From a bacterium (GTDB lineage: Bacteria; Planctomycetota; Planctomycetia; Kolteriales; Kolteriaceae), in NCBI GenBank assembly GCA_019748235.1, contig JAIEPU010000003.1:1-53777 (forward strand): 53,777 nucleotides of DNA, read 5' to 3'. The position numbers and the translations under genes were made by a program. Of the stretch, positions 1 to 8,164 are shown in pieces. The notes below the pieces were generated by a model. That model saw only the letters and a program-made list of their open reading frames with translations. It made no database searches and was not told where the DNA came from. The first letter of the stretch is position 1. Each line of letters begins with the position of its first letter.

Positions 1-1022
1 CCTACTTCGTGACCAACCCCGCGAAGATGGAAGCTGAGCTCGACGATGCGTTCATCCTGATCCACGAGAAGAAGATCTCGCAGGTCAAGGACCTCGTCCC
101 CGTCCTCGAGAAGGTTGCCAACGCCGGCAAGCCGCTCCTCATCATTGCCGAGGAAGTCGAAGGGGAAGCTCTCGCGACCCTCGTCATCAACAAGCTTCGT
201 GGCACGATCCGCGTCGCGGCGGTCAAGGCCCCCGGCTATGGCGATCGTCGTAAGGCGATGCTCGAAGATATCGCCACCCTCACCGGCGGCCAGGCGATCT
301 TCGAAGATCTCGGCATCACGCTCGAATCGGTCGAAGTCAACCAACTCGGCCGGGCCAAGAAGGTTCGCGTCGACAAAGATAACACCACGATCATCGAAGG
401 CTCGGGCAAGCCCGCCACGATCAAGGGCCGAATCGATCAGATTCGGGCGGAGATCGAGCGAGCCACCAGCGACTACGATCGCGAGAAGCTCGAAGAGCGT
501 CTCGCCAAGCTCGCTGGCGGCGTTGCCAAGATCAACGTCGGTGCCGCGACCGAAAGCGAAATGAAGGAGAAGAAGGCTCGCGTCGAAGACGCCCTTCACG
601 CCACCCGCGCTGCCGTCGAGGAAGGGATTCTTCCTGGTGGCGGTGTCGCTCTCGTCCGTGCAGCCGCTTCGGTCAAGCCGAAGGGTCTCAGCGCTGATGA
701 GGAAGCGGGCTACAATATCATCCTTCGTGCCGCAACCGCTCCGCTTTACTGGATCGCCAGCAATGCCGGCGAAGATGGCGGCGTCATCGTCAGCAAGGTC
801 AAGGAACAGACCGGCAACCAAGGCTTCGACGCTCGCAACGTCCAGTTTGTCGACATGGTGAAGGAAGGGATCATCGACCCGACCAAGGTGACCCGCAACG
901 CCCTCACCAACGCAGCCAGTGTCGCCACCCTGCTCCTCACCAGCGACGCTCTGATCTCAGACGTCCCGGCGAAGAAGGAATCCGGCGGCCACGGTCACGG
1001 CGGCATGGAAGACATGTATTAA
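1..1022 (+). CDS. groL: Chaperonin GroEL (Hsp60), 3' part only
   Basis: The 60-kDa chaperonin subunit forms a double-ring cage in the cytoplasm that folds proteins with GroES and ATP. The gene is cut by the window edge; the first in-frame codon is at position 3 (Tyr of YFVTNP, within the apical domain). About 339 of the usual ~540 residues are present. The sequence follows apical to intermediate to equatorial order, with the conserved [11 protein letters not shown] segment about two thirds along and a Gly/His/Met-rich tail ending GHGGMEDMY, a variant of the usual GGM-type tail. A groES could lie upstream outside the window. A strong terminator follows 55 bases after the stop. Planctomycetes often carry several groEL copies, so this need not be the only one. 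Confidence 0.97.
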   Translation, partial: YFVTNPAKMEAELDDAFILIHEKKISQVKDLVPVLEKVANAGKPLLIIAEEVEGEALATLVINKLRGTIRVAAVKAPGYGDRRKAMLEDIATLTGGQAIFEDLGITLESVEVNQLGRAKKVRVDKDNTTIIEGSGKPATIKGRIDQIRAEIERATSDYDREKLEERLAKLAGGVAKINVGAATESEMKEKKARVEDALHATRAAVEEGILPGGGVALVRAAASVKPKGLSADEEAGYNIILRAATAPLYWIASNAGEDGGVIVSKVKEQTGNQGFDARNVQFVDMVKEGIIDPTKVTRNALTNAASVATLLLTSDALISDVPAKKESGGHGHGGMEDMY

Positions 1023-1076
1023 TCGACCGAAGCGCGGGAGCGAAAGCTCTCGTGCTCTGTGATCATCGAAAATCGA

Positions 1077-1108
1077 AAGCCCCAGGGAGCAAGCTTCCTG
1101 GGGCTTTT
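1077..1108 (+). terminator. Rho-independent terminator of groEL
   Basis: A perfect 10-bp stem (AAGCCCCAGG at 1077-1086 pairing with CCTGGGGCTT at 1097-1106) closes a 10-base loop and runs into a short T stretch ending at 1108. A smaller GAAA-loop hairpin lies just upstream at about 1034-1052. It ends groEL transcription and separates it from the accessory genes that follow. Confidence 0.85.
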
Positions 1109-1301
1109 GCATAATCCAATGGCCCCTTCCCCTAGTCTTCTTGCGAGCGACGAAGCGGAATTGTGCAGGCAAGAATCATATTCCCGCTTGCACTTTGGGG
1201 CTCCATCAATGAATATAGAGGCGGCTAGCACTATTCATTGCGTTCGTATGAATTGGAGTCAGTCAAGTATATTTGCATGGGTATCAACAAGAGGCTTACT
1301 A

Positions 1302-1958
1302 ATGGAAATGGCACGCTTAGTCCTTGAGTATATTCAAGCACTTGTATGGCCTACAGTCGCAATGACCTCAGTGATACTTTTTCGAGAACCACTTAAATTA
1401 ATTCTTCATCGCTTGAAAGGCGCAGGCTTACCTGGTGGAATCTCCCTCGATTTTGATCAGGAAGTTCGTGTAGTCACGCGATTATCGACCGAGGTAGCCA
1501 ATGCCCCAAAAGAGGAACGTACCGAGCCGAAATCTGAATTACCACTAACCGAAGCAAATGCTCGAATGCTATCCCTTGGTCTACAACCTTCTCCTAGCGG
1601 ACTTGACATGGACCGTTATGCTGATCTTGCACAACAGGACCCTAATATTGCATTGGCGGGACTTCGAATGGAACTCGATATTTTGACTCGCAACTTAGCA
1701 AAGGGCTTCAAAGTCGAGATTCGAGATAATGAATCCGCGAGTAGGTTGTTGCGAAGGTTGTTTGATTATGGCGCCATCTCCAAAGAACAATCAGATCTTG
1801 CAAGCAAGATTATCCAGCTTTGCAATGCTGCAGTGCACGGGACGCTAGTGTCGAAAACGGATGCCAAGGGGGTTATTGACGCAGCCAGAACGCTGACGAA
1901 AGAGTACCTGGATTGGTTGAGCTGGGGATTCAAGGATGACACTGGACATACCACGTAA
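1302..1958 (+). CDS. Unknown membrane-anchored protein with possible HEPN-like C-terminus
   Basis: Product of about 218 residues, not recognised with certainty. The frame is open from 1059, but that part crosses the groEL terminator, so the ATG at 1302 (MEMARLVLEY) is preferred; no strong ribosome binding site settles it. Residues ~10-30 form a hydrophobic anchor, followed by a basic stretch and a cytoplasmic part. The C-terminal third is helical and contains LCNAAVHG, the kind of N-x3-H-G motif seen in DUF4145/HEPN-like helical domains; that assignment is tentative. Base composition is clearly more A+T rich than groEL, suggesting an accessory gene. It converges on the HEPN gene at 2152-3039. 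Confidence 0.6.
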   Translation: MEMARLVLEYIQALVWPTVAMTSVILFREPLKLILHRLKGAGLPGGISLDFDQEVRVVTRLSTEVANAPKEERTEPKSELPLTEANARMLSLGLQPSPSGLDMDRYADLAQQDPNIALAGLRMELDILTRNLAKGFKVEIRDNESASRLLRRLFDYGAISKEQSDLASKIIQLCNAAVHGTLVSKTDAKGVIDAARTLTKEYLDWLSWGFKDDTGHTT

Positions 1959-1976
1959 GACATAAAGCCGAGTAGA

Positions 1977-2072
1977 CACAATGACTGGACCCGTCGCTCA
2001 CGTGTATTGTGGTTTGCGTCGGACGTTTCATTCGACATAGAGCCACAACTGCGGACGGGTCGAGTCATTGTG
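1977..2072. repeat. Long imperfect inverted repeat between convergent genes
   Basis: The 20-base arm at 1977-1996 (begins CACAATGACT) pairs with 2053-2072 with two mismatches. Inside is a second pair, TTGTGG (2007-2012) with CCACAA (2043-2048). It sits 18 bases after the stop of the plus-strand gene at 1302-1958. No T-tract follows, so it is not a standard terminator; a small mobile-element relic or structured RNA end is possible. Confidence 0.55.
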
Positions 2073-2151
2073 ACTACAAAACTGGAATTAGCCAAACCCT
2101 CGAAAAATGAATGGCACGATCGGTCCGAATATCAAAACTGCCCCGCGTCGA

Positions 2152-3039
2152 TTAATGGACGCCAACCCCCAAAAGTGCGGCGTCTAACTCCTCTCGATTG
2201 GGCGTATTATTCGACTCAATCATTTTCGTAAGCACTTGTTTTGTCAATGAATTCGATTCTCGGAATGCCTCATCAGGTATATTCGGTGCGCCATGCGCCG
2301 CTTGTGAACGGGCATCGTAAAGCTTCGCTACTTGTTTTTGTAGGTCCATTCGAGCTCGACCGGGGGGTTCCATGAAGGCAGCTATATTTGCGGAGACTCT
2401 GAACCGCAACTCTGTGCGTGCGGGCGAGAATATTCCTTCCAATGCTCCCCACAACGACACGAGGGCCAGGTTTGAATCTTGCATGAACATGCACTGATCA
2501 CGGGCCCGGAACAACAGATTGAACTCGTGGCTTCGATTCATTAGTTTCCCTGCCTGCCACCAATATCGCTTGATCCATTCGAGATCATCCACAGTGATTT
2601 CATTCGACCCGTTTTCACCAACGATCAAGTATCGCGGCGCGACCTCAATTGGCCAGAAATGTACTTCTGACATGTCGTCGTTCGGTATCGTAAATGGTGC
2701 ATTGGCCACCACCGGAACCAATGCAAATGGTGTGGCGCGAAATCGCAACAACGCCACGAACCACCAGACCGTATTCAGCCGATCGAACCATTCGGACGGC
2801 TGAAAATCTTTTGGCACGTAAATCTGTGCATGAATATCGAAACTAAAACCGCCCTTTGCCGCCCGCCAAGGTCCCGGGTGAAAACCATTCCTCCCGGGCG
2901 CCGTGAATGCCATTATGAACGGAGCCATTAAGTGTGAATAAGTCCGCGAAATCGAGATACCACATCCGAAATCGAATGCATCGGCCGAAAGGCGAGGACC
3001 GGAAAGGCCACCAAAAATATCGATTTCATTAAGCTCCAT
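2152..3039 (-). CDS. ApeA-like HEPN-domain protein
   Basis: A 295-residue protein of unknown exact role. The start is the ATG at 3039 (MELNEIDIFG), supported by AGGAG seven bases upstream. The N-terminal ~170 residues look like a beta-rich module rich in aromatic residues. The C-terminal ~110 residues match the pattern of ApeA-type HEPN domains: a helix with ALEGIFSP, then LYDARSQAAHG, in which R244 and H249 form the R-x4-H motif of HEPN ribonucleases. Families with this layout are often annotated as HEPN-domain hypotheticals, and some act in phage defence by cleaving RNA. Activity here is inferred. It lies in an A+T-richer accessory stretch and faces away from the small membrane gene at 3243. 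Confidence 0.65.
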   Translation of the reverse strand: MELNEIDIFGGLSGPRLSADAFDFGCGISISRTYSHLMAPFIMAFTAPGRNGFHPGPWRAAKGGFSFDIHAQIYVPKDFQPSEWFDRLNTVWWFVALLRFRATPFALVPVVANAPFTIPNDDMSEVHFWPIEVAPRYLIVGENGSNEITVDDLEWIKRYWWQAGKLMNRSHEFNLLFRARDQCMFMQDSNLALVSLWGALEGIFSPARTELRFRVSANIAAFMEPPGRARMDLQKQVAKLYDARSQAAHGAPNIPDEAFRESNSLTKQVLTKMIESNNTPNREELDAALLGVGVH

Positions 3040-3242
3040 TCCGCACTCCTCGTTGCATGTCACGTAGAACAAGCCAATATCCGGATCAGCGCGCGAACTT
3101 GGAAAACGTCTGTTGACACAACATCCTTTGGCTTTTCGATGTCGATGATCAGTCCGGCCCTGTGGACACCTTAGATAACGCCCCGTTTATTGATCGTCGG
3201 AAATGATATAGTACGTTGGCGGACAAATGGAGGGTATTATCA

Positions 3243-3782
3243 ATGATAATCGCTTGTGCTGATCTATCGTGGTTGTGGTCACTCAAAGATTATTGGTACG
3301 CGGTCGTCAGCGCCGTAATCGGGGCAATGATCGGGATTCGGTGGACTATTTTTGACTTTAAACGACAACGTCACCGGCAAGCCGCCAAATGTCTTTCACG
3401 CCTCCTTGGTTGCCTCAATTTCAATGTCGAGCGACTCAACCAAGCGAAGGCCCAACTACAGCAAAACACCATCCCGAATTACCCACTTGACACCGCGCAA
3501 CTGAATCATTGGATTTCGCAAAGTCAAGATCTGCTGTCAAACGATCTTCTTCGAAGCCTAGATTGGCAGAGATACCAACTCGATCATCTATCAAGTAAGC
3601 TTGTAGCCACGAACCAATTGATCGTTCAGGCAAATAGCTATTCCGGGACGCTCACTTTAAACTCCGCCTACACTTCAGCGTTGATTCTGTCAGTTCAAAA
3701 ACACGTCGACACCATTTTGACGGAGTTGCCGCCATTAATCGAACAACTTCACGAGCACAGTCGGTCGAGCAAAAGTTCGTGA
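3243..3782 (+). CDS. Small unknown membrane protein with cytoplasmic helical tail
   Basis: Product of 179 residues, family not recognised. The ATG at 3243 has GGAGGG at about 3228-3233; an upstream in-frame TTG at 3216 is less likely. Residues ~14-34 (around YAVVSAVIGAMIGI) form one membrane segment with a Trp/Phe-rich boundary, followed by a long, polar, mostly helical tail rich in Gln, Leu and Asn. The layout suggests a membrane-tethered coiled protein. It is divergent from the HEPN gene, and its stop is eight bases before the partial repeat at 3791. Confidence 0.6.
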   Translation: MIIACADLSWLWSLKDYWYAVVSAVIGAMIGIRWTIFDFKRQRHRQAAKCLSRLLGCLNFNVERLNQAKAQLQQNTIPNYPLDTAQLNHWISQSQDLLSNDLLRSLDWQRYQLDHLSSKLVATNQLIVQANSYSGTLTLNSAYTSALILSVQKHVDTILTELPPLIEQLHEHSRSSKSS

Positions 3783-3790
3783 ACTCGCGG

Positions 3791-3862
3791 GGTGGCCCAG
3801 GCAACTCGTTTGCCTGGGTGCCGAAGGCACAAGAGGGGGACTTCGTCATCAGAAGCAGAGCA
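3791..3862 (+). repeat. Partial copy (left ~72 bp) of the 200-bp palindromic repeat
   Basis: Matches the left part of the full copies at 4642-4842 and 5156-5356, including both left-end hairpins, and breaks off after the shared AGAAGCAGAGCA. It fills the gap between the convergent stops at 3782 and 3876. The loss of the right part suggests deletion or replacement by the neighbouring gene. Confidence 0.85.
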
Positions 3863-3875
3863 TTGAATTCGACGA

Positions 3876-4613
3876 TCAGACACCCATCCACGCTGCGTAT
3901 CGTTTATAAGTGTTCTCGGTATTGAGTTGCTGGTTCAGTTCGATGCCAACCTCTGAGTCGCACACCTGGAAAAGCACGACCAATTCGTCGTTCTGTTCGC
4001 CGAAAAAACCCTCTTCGCGCAGACGAGATAGTGCGTTGACGCACGATTCAAAGATCGCGGCCGCAAAATTGTCATCCACATCGCAGGGTATGTCACGGTG
4101 AGGCGGGAGTATCATTCTGTATGCAGGGTCGAGGTATTCATTACCCTCGCCAAATTGCCAGGCGGATACATTCCAAATGCATTCCTCGTCGTTTAACTCT
4201 TTAATTGCCTCTTTGCTATTCGCGGCAGGCACGATGGTCATTGCGCTCTCATCGCTTAACAAGCCGAACAACCTGAGAGTTTGATCTGGATGAGTGGTTC
4301 GCATTGTCTCAAACGCGCGTTTTGCACCAAGGTAAATCAAGTTCCTTAGTTGAGGTACGTCCAGTCCGTTTTGGCAATAGACCCCTGAGTGCGTCAGAGT
4401 AAAACCGTTGCGCGTGGCATTATCGCACTCTGCGCGAAACGCTGCCAAAACGGTCTCTTCTGAGTCAAATGTCGATGTATGAGTCTCCCCAAACGTCTTT
4501 GGGCACCCACTCGCTTGCCAGACAGTGTGACCGAACCGACGTATTTCGTGAAACTCGGTCGGTCGATCACCGTCAAGTTTGTAGAAGAGAACCCAGTCGT
4601 GATCAGCATCCAT
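3876..4613 (-). CDS. WGR-like / DUF4303-like protein
   Basis: A 245-residue cytoplasmic protein. The frame continues upstream into the repeat, but the ATG at 4613 (MDADHDWVLF) is the natural start, leaving 28 bases to repeat copy B. Residues ~8-75 resemble a WGR-type module, with a WxLFYK opening and a later GF near 74. Residues ~95-245 fit DUF4303: a hydrophobic strand LRLFGLLSDE, a PAANS turn and a later WQFGEG. Both assignments are from pattern memory and modest. DUF4303 proteins are seen among small adaptor/immunity-like genes, but no function is known. The unit is bounded by repeat copies at both ends. Confidence 0.6.
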   Translation of the reverse strand: MDADHDWVLFYKLDGDRPTEFHEIRRFGHTVWQASGCPKTFGETHTSTFDSEETVLAAFRAECDNATRNGFTLTHSGVYCQNGLDVPQLRNLIYLGAKRAFETMRTTHPDQTLRLFGLLSDESAMTIVPAANSKEAIKELNDEECIWNVSAWQFGEGNEYLDPAYRMILPPHRDIPCDVDDNFAAAIFESCVNALSRLREEGFFGEQNDELVVLFQVCDSEVGIELNQQLNTENTYKRYAAWMGV

Positions 4614-4641
4614 ATTTTGCCTTACTTTAATCACATGGCAG

Positions 4642-4842
4642 AGTCGCCAAGGCAACTTGCTTGCCTGGGTGCCGAAGGCACAAGAGGGGGACTTCGTCAT
4701 CAGAAGCAGAGCAATCGATGATCCATCGGTGCTCGCCGATCCGATCCAACGCCTTCAGCCCCAATCATCGATCATGTTACGAAATAAGCACTCTCCCCTC
4801 TTGTTGCTGCGCAACCCCGGCAAGCCAGTTGCCGGGGCCACC
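4642..4842 (+). repeat. 200-bp palindromic repeat, copy B (full, worn left end)
   Basis: Nearly identical along its length to copy C (5156-5356), with the first ~8 bases degenerate. The right end carries a perfect 9-bp hairpin (CCCCGGCAA pairing with TTGCCGGGG) and a GTTGC/GCAAC hairpin, mirroring the two hairpins of the left end. It separates the DUF4303-like gene from the frameshifted gene at 4855-5128. Confidence 0.9.
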
Positions 4843-4854
4843 CTTGGTCATTAA

Positions 4855-5128
4855 CGCTCAGTGTATTCTGCCCAGTAGAGGATGTCGCGGTAATCCTGAT
4901 TGCCTCGCTCCACATAGTACGTCAAGTCGGCCAGCTTTCCTTGGGATACTCCAGGATGCCTTTGCGAACGCGGTCCGTTTCATTTCCGGCATACCCCAAC
5001 AAAAGCGTTCGAACTTCATCTTTATTTCGCGGAAACAGTGCCTTCAGCATCGCTTCGACATCGTTGCTCAATCGTGAGCTATCGGCATCGTTTTTAATCC
5101 CCACGATTGTGATCCCTTCGCTAGCCAT
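4855..5128 (-). pseudogene. Small unknown gene broken by a single frameshift
   Basis: Reading from the ATG at 5128 (MASEGITIVG), the frame encodes a plausible charged helical protein but ends early at 4922. A second frame picks up at about 4935-4940 (GKLADLTYYVERG) and ends in YRDILYWAEYTER with a stop about 4855. Together they would make ~91 residues. The junction behaves like loss of one base around the YPK codons. The C-terminal YRDI/VxYWAE pattern recalls short unknown proteins of other planctomycetes. It lies between repeat copies B and C. A sequencing error would equally explain the break. Confidence 0.65.
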
Positions 5129-5155
5129 TCTCGACAATCTCGCTTCTCATCCCAG

Positions 5156-5356
5156 GGTGGTCCAGGCAACTTGCTTGCCTGGGTGCCGAAGGCACAAGAG
5201 GGAGACTTCGTCATCAGAAGCAGAGCAATCGATGATCCATCGGTGCTCGCCGATTCGGCCCAACGCCTGCAGCCCCAATCATCGATTATGTTACGAAATA
5301 AGCACGTTCCCCTCATGTTGCTGCGCAACCGCGGCAAGCCAGTTGCCGGGGCCACC
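5156..5356 (+). repeat. 200-bp palindromic repeat, copy C (complete)
   Basis: Complete copy running from GGTGG to GCCACC. Its ~46-bp ends are inverted repeats of each other, about 35 of 46 positions matching by eye. Each end holds two small hairpins; at the left, CCAGGCAA (5162-5169) pairs with TTGCCTGG (5175-5182), and GTGCC pairs with GGCAC around a GAA loop at 5183-5195. No target duplication or transposase gene is visible. Confidence 0.92.
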
Positions 5357-5477
5357 CGTCGAAAGCACGCTGAGACGGTCTTTAATCGCACCACTAATGC
5401 AGCCACCTCCCTGTCCGCTTTGCCGTTTCAATTCTGATGCCCTTTCGACAGGTCGTCGATTACGGAGGATGGTTTGC

Positions 5478-6062
5478 ATGCGGTACTTCACTTACATCGC
5501 GGAGCAGTCGTTCAAGACATCGGAGACGGGGGAGCGGCTGTTTTACCTGGGTGGGCCTTGGAAGAGGCCGTACATCATCCCGGATGCAGAGACGGAAGAC
5601 CGACTTTACTGGAAGCAGGTTTGGATGCTCCGATTCACGCTGGGGAGCATGATTGTCGGCCAGCCGTTCCTTTTCCTCCTCTATCCGCAGATCATGAGCG
5701 AGCCGTACTGGTTTGTCGTTTACCTTGTCGCGGTGATGGCGATCACGTGGGTCATTAGTCGAATCGTCTTTGCTCGCGACCTGAGTCGGTTGGAGCGTGC
5801 CCCTGCCCCACTCAAGCAACACTCCTTCTACAGCCAGATGGCGCAGAAGCATTCCCGGCGAGCACTCTCCTTCGGCTTCCTCGGATCGCTCGCATTCGTG
5901 GTAGGCGGCATTTGGATCTGGAGTGCGAAAGGGAATCTAGCCGTCGCCGTCACCTCAATCGTTCTCTTCGGCCTGTGCGCCTTCGCGTGGGGATATGCTC
6001 TCCTTCTGAAGATGCAGAGCGGCATTTCGTCCGCCGAACCCGAAACGGCCCAGCAATCGTAA
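5478..6062 (+). CDS. Unknown four-helix membrane protein
   Basis: Product of 194 residues; family not recognised. The start ATG at 5478 (MRYFTYIAEQ) follows GGAGG at 5464-5468; the frame extends much further upstream through the repeat, which is not credible as coding. After a ~48-residue soluble head with several aromatic residues come two hydrophobic segments at ~50-70 and ~74-95, a polar loop, and two more at ~130-150 and ~155-175. The cytoplasmic tail is short. It is followed by the perfect hairpin at 6195-6215. Confidence 0.75.
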   Translation: MRYFTYIAEQSFKTSETGERLFYLGGPWKRPYIIPDAETEDRLYWKQVWMLRFTLGSMIVGQPFLFLLYPQIMSEPYWFVVYLVAVMAITWVISRIVFARDLSRLERAPAPLKQHSFYSQMAQKHSRRALSFGFLGSLAFVVGGIWIWSAKGNLAVAVTSIVLFGLCAFAWGYALLLKMQSGISSAEPETAQQS

Positions 6063-6194
6063 CCAATCGATGGAACATCACCACTTTTGTCGGACGATCC
6101 ATCAACCTTCCTCCGCAGCAGACGACGCCACTTCTTCGTGCAACGAATCGGCATTGTTGCCGTACTCGTACCAAGTGACTGATGTCAATCAAGC

Positions 6195-6215
6195 GGTATG
6201 CACGGAGTGCATACC
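6195..6215. repeat. Perfect 9-bp hairpin
   Basis: GGTATGCAC at 6195-6203 pairs exactly with GTGCATACC at 6207-6215 around a three-base loop. No T-run follows. It could be a REP-like palindrome or the end signal of the membrane-protein gene at 5478-6062. Confidence 0.6.
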
Positions 6216-6339
6216 CTACCGGCTACGAACCTAGTGCTCGGCAAGATGAACACTTCATAGAGCACCCGTCGTCATCGATTGGATAAGATAATCGGGCCGT
6301 GATTCGCTGTTTGTTGACTGAGGAGGAACAGGCCGCCCT

Positions 6340-6714
6340 ATGTTCGAGAACACTTCGGAGCCGATTGTTTCGCGTTGGAAGTTTGCCCTTCGATTGGTGG
6401 GGGCGTTCGGCGTGGGGTCGGCTCTCATCGCGCTCTCCTTATTCGCGGGGATGTGGGGATATCATTACTTCGAGGGGATGACTTGGGTCGATTCGTTTGC
6501 GAATGCCTCGATGATTCTCTCTGGGATGGGTCCCCTTTCGGACATGAAAACGGACGCGGGAAAGATTTTTGCCGGGTGTTATGCGCTTTATAGCGGACTG
6601 GCCCTCATCACGATCACCGCGATCGTCTTCGCGCCGATCATTCACCGCTTCCTGCATCGACTGCACGTCGATTTCGATGAAGAGGATTCCAAGCGGCTAG
6701 ACGAGGATCGGTGA
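6340..6714 (+). CDS. Two-helix potassium-channel-like protein with altered filter
   Basis: Product of 124 residues. The start ATG at 6340 follows AGGAGGAA at 6321-6328. Segments: membrane helix ~17-38, a pore-loop-like stretch ~47-70 (WVDSFANASMILSGMGP), and a second membrane helix ~76-100 preceded by GKIFAGCYALYSG, then an acidic tail. The order helix, P-loop, helix and the GKxFAxxYALxSG element match bacterial two-TM ion channels (Ion_trans_2). The expected TxGYG filter reads SGMGP, so potassium selectivity is doubtful. Its 3' end overlaps the end of the convergent DUF1501 gene by 18 bases. Confidence 0.65.
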   Translation: MFENTSEPIVSRWKFALRLVGAFGVGSALIALSLFAGMWGYHYFEGMTWVDSFANASMILSGMGPLSDMKTDAGKIFAGCYALYSGLALITITAIVFAPIIHRFLHRLHVDFDEEDSKRLDEDR

Positions 6715-8160
6715 AACAACCTTGCCCGCGATGTCGGTAAGGCGGAATCGCCGACCTTGATAGCGATAGGTTAGTTCTTCGTGATTGATGCCGAGCAGGT
6801 GAAGCACGGTCGCCTGCAAGTCGTGAATATGAACCGGATCGCGCGCGACGTTGTACGAGAAGTCGTCAGTTTCGCCGTAGGTCATGCCGGGCTTGATGCC
6901 GCCACCGGCCATCCAAATCGTGAAACAGCGAGGATGATGATCGCGGCCATGTCGGGTCTTGTTGTCGATATCTCCCTGACAGAAGACCGTGCGGCCGAAC
7001 TCACCACCCCAAACGACGAGCGTTTCATCAAGCAGTCCCCGCTGCCGCAGATCTTGCACAAGCGCGGCGGAGGGCTGATCGGTATCGAAGCATTGCTCCT
7101 TGAGCTGTGTCGGCAGGTTTTGATGCTGATCCCAGCCGGAGTGAAGAAGCTGAATGAATCGGACGCCTCGCTCGGCCAACCGGCGTGCGAGCAAGCAGTT
7201 TCGCGCGAATGAGCCGGGCCGCGTCACGTCTTTGCCGTACAGGTCGAGCACATGCTGAGGCTCGGTCGATAGATCAACGAGGTCGGGGACCGAGGTTTGC
7301 ATGCGATAGGCCATCTCGTACTGCGAGATGCGGGTCGAGATTTCCGGATCCCCCGTCGCCTCGAGCTTGATCTGATTTAAACGATTGAGATCGTCGAGCA
7401 ATTCCCGTCTCAAGGAGCCGTCGATGCCGGGCGGGTTCGTGAGATAGAGAACGGGATCGCCCCCTTCAGAGCGGAACTTCACTCCTTGATACTTCGTCGG
7501 CAGGAATCCGCTCCCCCAATAGTAGTCGAAGAAAAGCTGGCCACAGGAGCCCTCTCGATCACGCGAGGTCATCACACAAAAGGTCGGCAGGTCGTCGTTT
7601 TCACTCCCAAGGCCATAAGAAAGCCAAGCACCGGTGCTTGGACGGCCCGGCTGTTCGGCACCGGTAAGAAGCATCGTCATCGCGGGAGCATGATTGATCG
7701 CTTCGGTGTGCATGCTTTTGATGAAGCAGAGTTCGTCGGCGATCGATGCGACATGCGGAAGCATATCGGTGACCCAGGCGCCACTTTGGCCACGTTGACG
7801 AACCGGCGCGATGGGGGGAAGGAGTCTTTTTTGAGCTTGGCTGGCGGTCATGGTCGTGAGGCGCTGTCCCATTTGGACGGACGACGGGAGTTCGTTCCCT
7901 CGCATCTTGTGGACCATCGGCTTGTTCTCGAAGAGATCGAGCTGCGACGGCGCGCCAGACATGAGGAGATAAATAACTCGCTTTGCCTTCGGAGCGAAGT
8001 GTGGAAGTCCCGGAAGCGCGGCCGAGGATGAGTTCGAATTGGCGGCGTATCCGTCACGCGCGAGGAGCGAACCGACGGCGGCCATGCCGATGCCCGCGGC
8101 GGAATGTTGAAGTAGATGACGGCGGGTCATCTCTCGCTGCATCGCCAGGAACGGGTGCAT
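6697..8160 (-). CDS. DUF1501 protein, Tat-exported, sulfatase-like fold
   Basis: Product of 487 residues. The start at 8160 is fixed by AAGGAG overlapping the stop of the upstream gene. A twin-arginine signal (RRHLLQ, residues ~13-18) precedes a hydrophobic stretch and an Ala-rich cleavage region, so the protein is exported folded. The body matches DUF1501 (alkaline-phosphatase/sulfatase-like fold), with WGGEFGRT and GRDHHP among its conserved segments. Biochemical function is unknown. In planctomycetes this gene routinely follows a PSCyt1/DUF1549/DUF1553 gene, as here with only four bases between, implying co-translation and a joint role in the cell envelope. Confidence 0.93.
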   Translation of the reverse strand: MHPFLAMQREMTRRHLLQHSAAGIGMAAVGSLLARDGYAANSNSSSAALPGLPHFAPKAKRVIYLLMSGAPSQLDLFENKPMVHKMRGNELPSSVQMGQRLTTMTASQAQKRLLPPIAPVRQRGQSGAWVTDMLPHVASIADELCFIKSMHTEAINHAPAMTMLLTGAEQPGRPSTGAWLSYGLGSENDDLPTFCVMTSRDREGSCGQLFFDYYWGSGFLPTKYQGVKFRSEGGDPVLYLTNPPGIDGSLRRELLDDLNRLNQIKLEATGDPEISTRISQYEMAYRMQTSVPDLVDLSTEPQHVLDLYGKDVTRPGSFARNCLLARRLAERGVRFIQLLHSGWDQHQNLPTQLKEQCFDTDQPSAALVQDLRQRGLLDETLVVWGGEFGRTVFCQGDIDNKTRHGRDHHPRCFTIWMAGGGIKPGMTYGETDDFSYNVARDPVHIHDLQATVLHLLGINHEELTYRYQGRRFRLTDIAGKVVSPILV

Positions 8161-8164
8161 CGGT

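Noticed and set aside
3791..5356. Protein-coding reading of the repeats (PSCAFGTQA-type N-termini)
   Set aside because: The same sequence appears in several copies and in different reading contexts; it is the repeat, not part of the genes.
4642..5356. Integron attC sites
   Set aside because: Size (~200 bp) and double-hairpin ends do not match standard attC, and no integron integrase is in the window; kept only as an analogy.
7486..8031. 181-codon plus-strand frame over the DUF1501 gene
   Set aside because: Antisense shadow of a well-supported exported protein; no motif.
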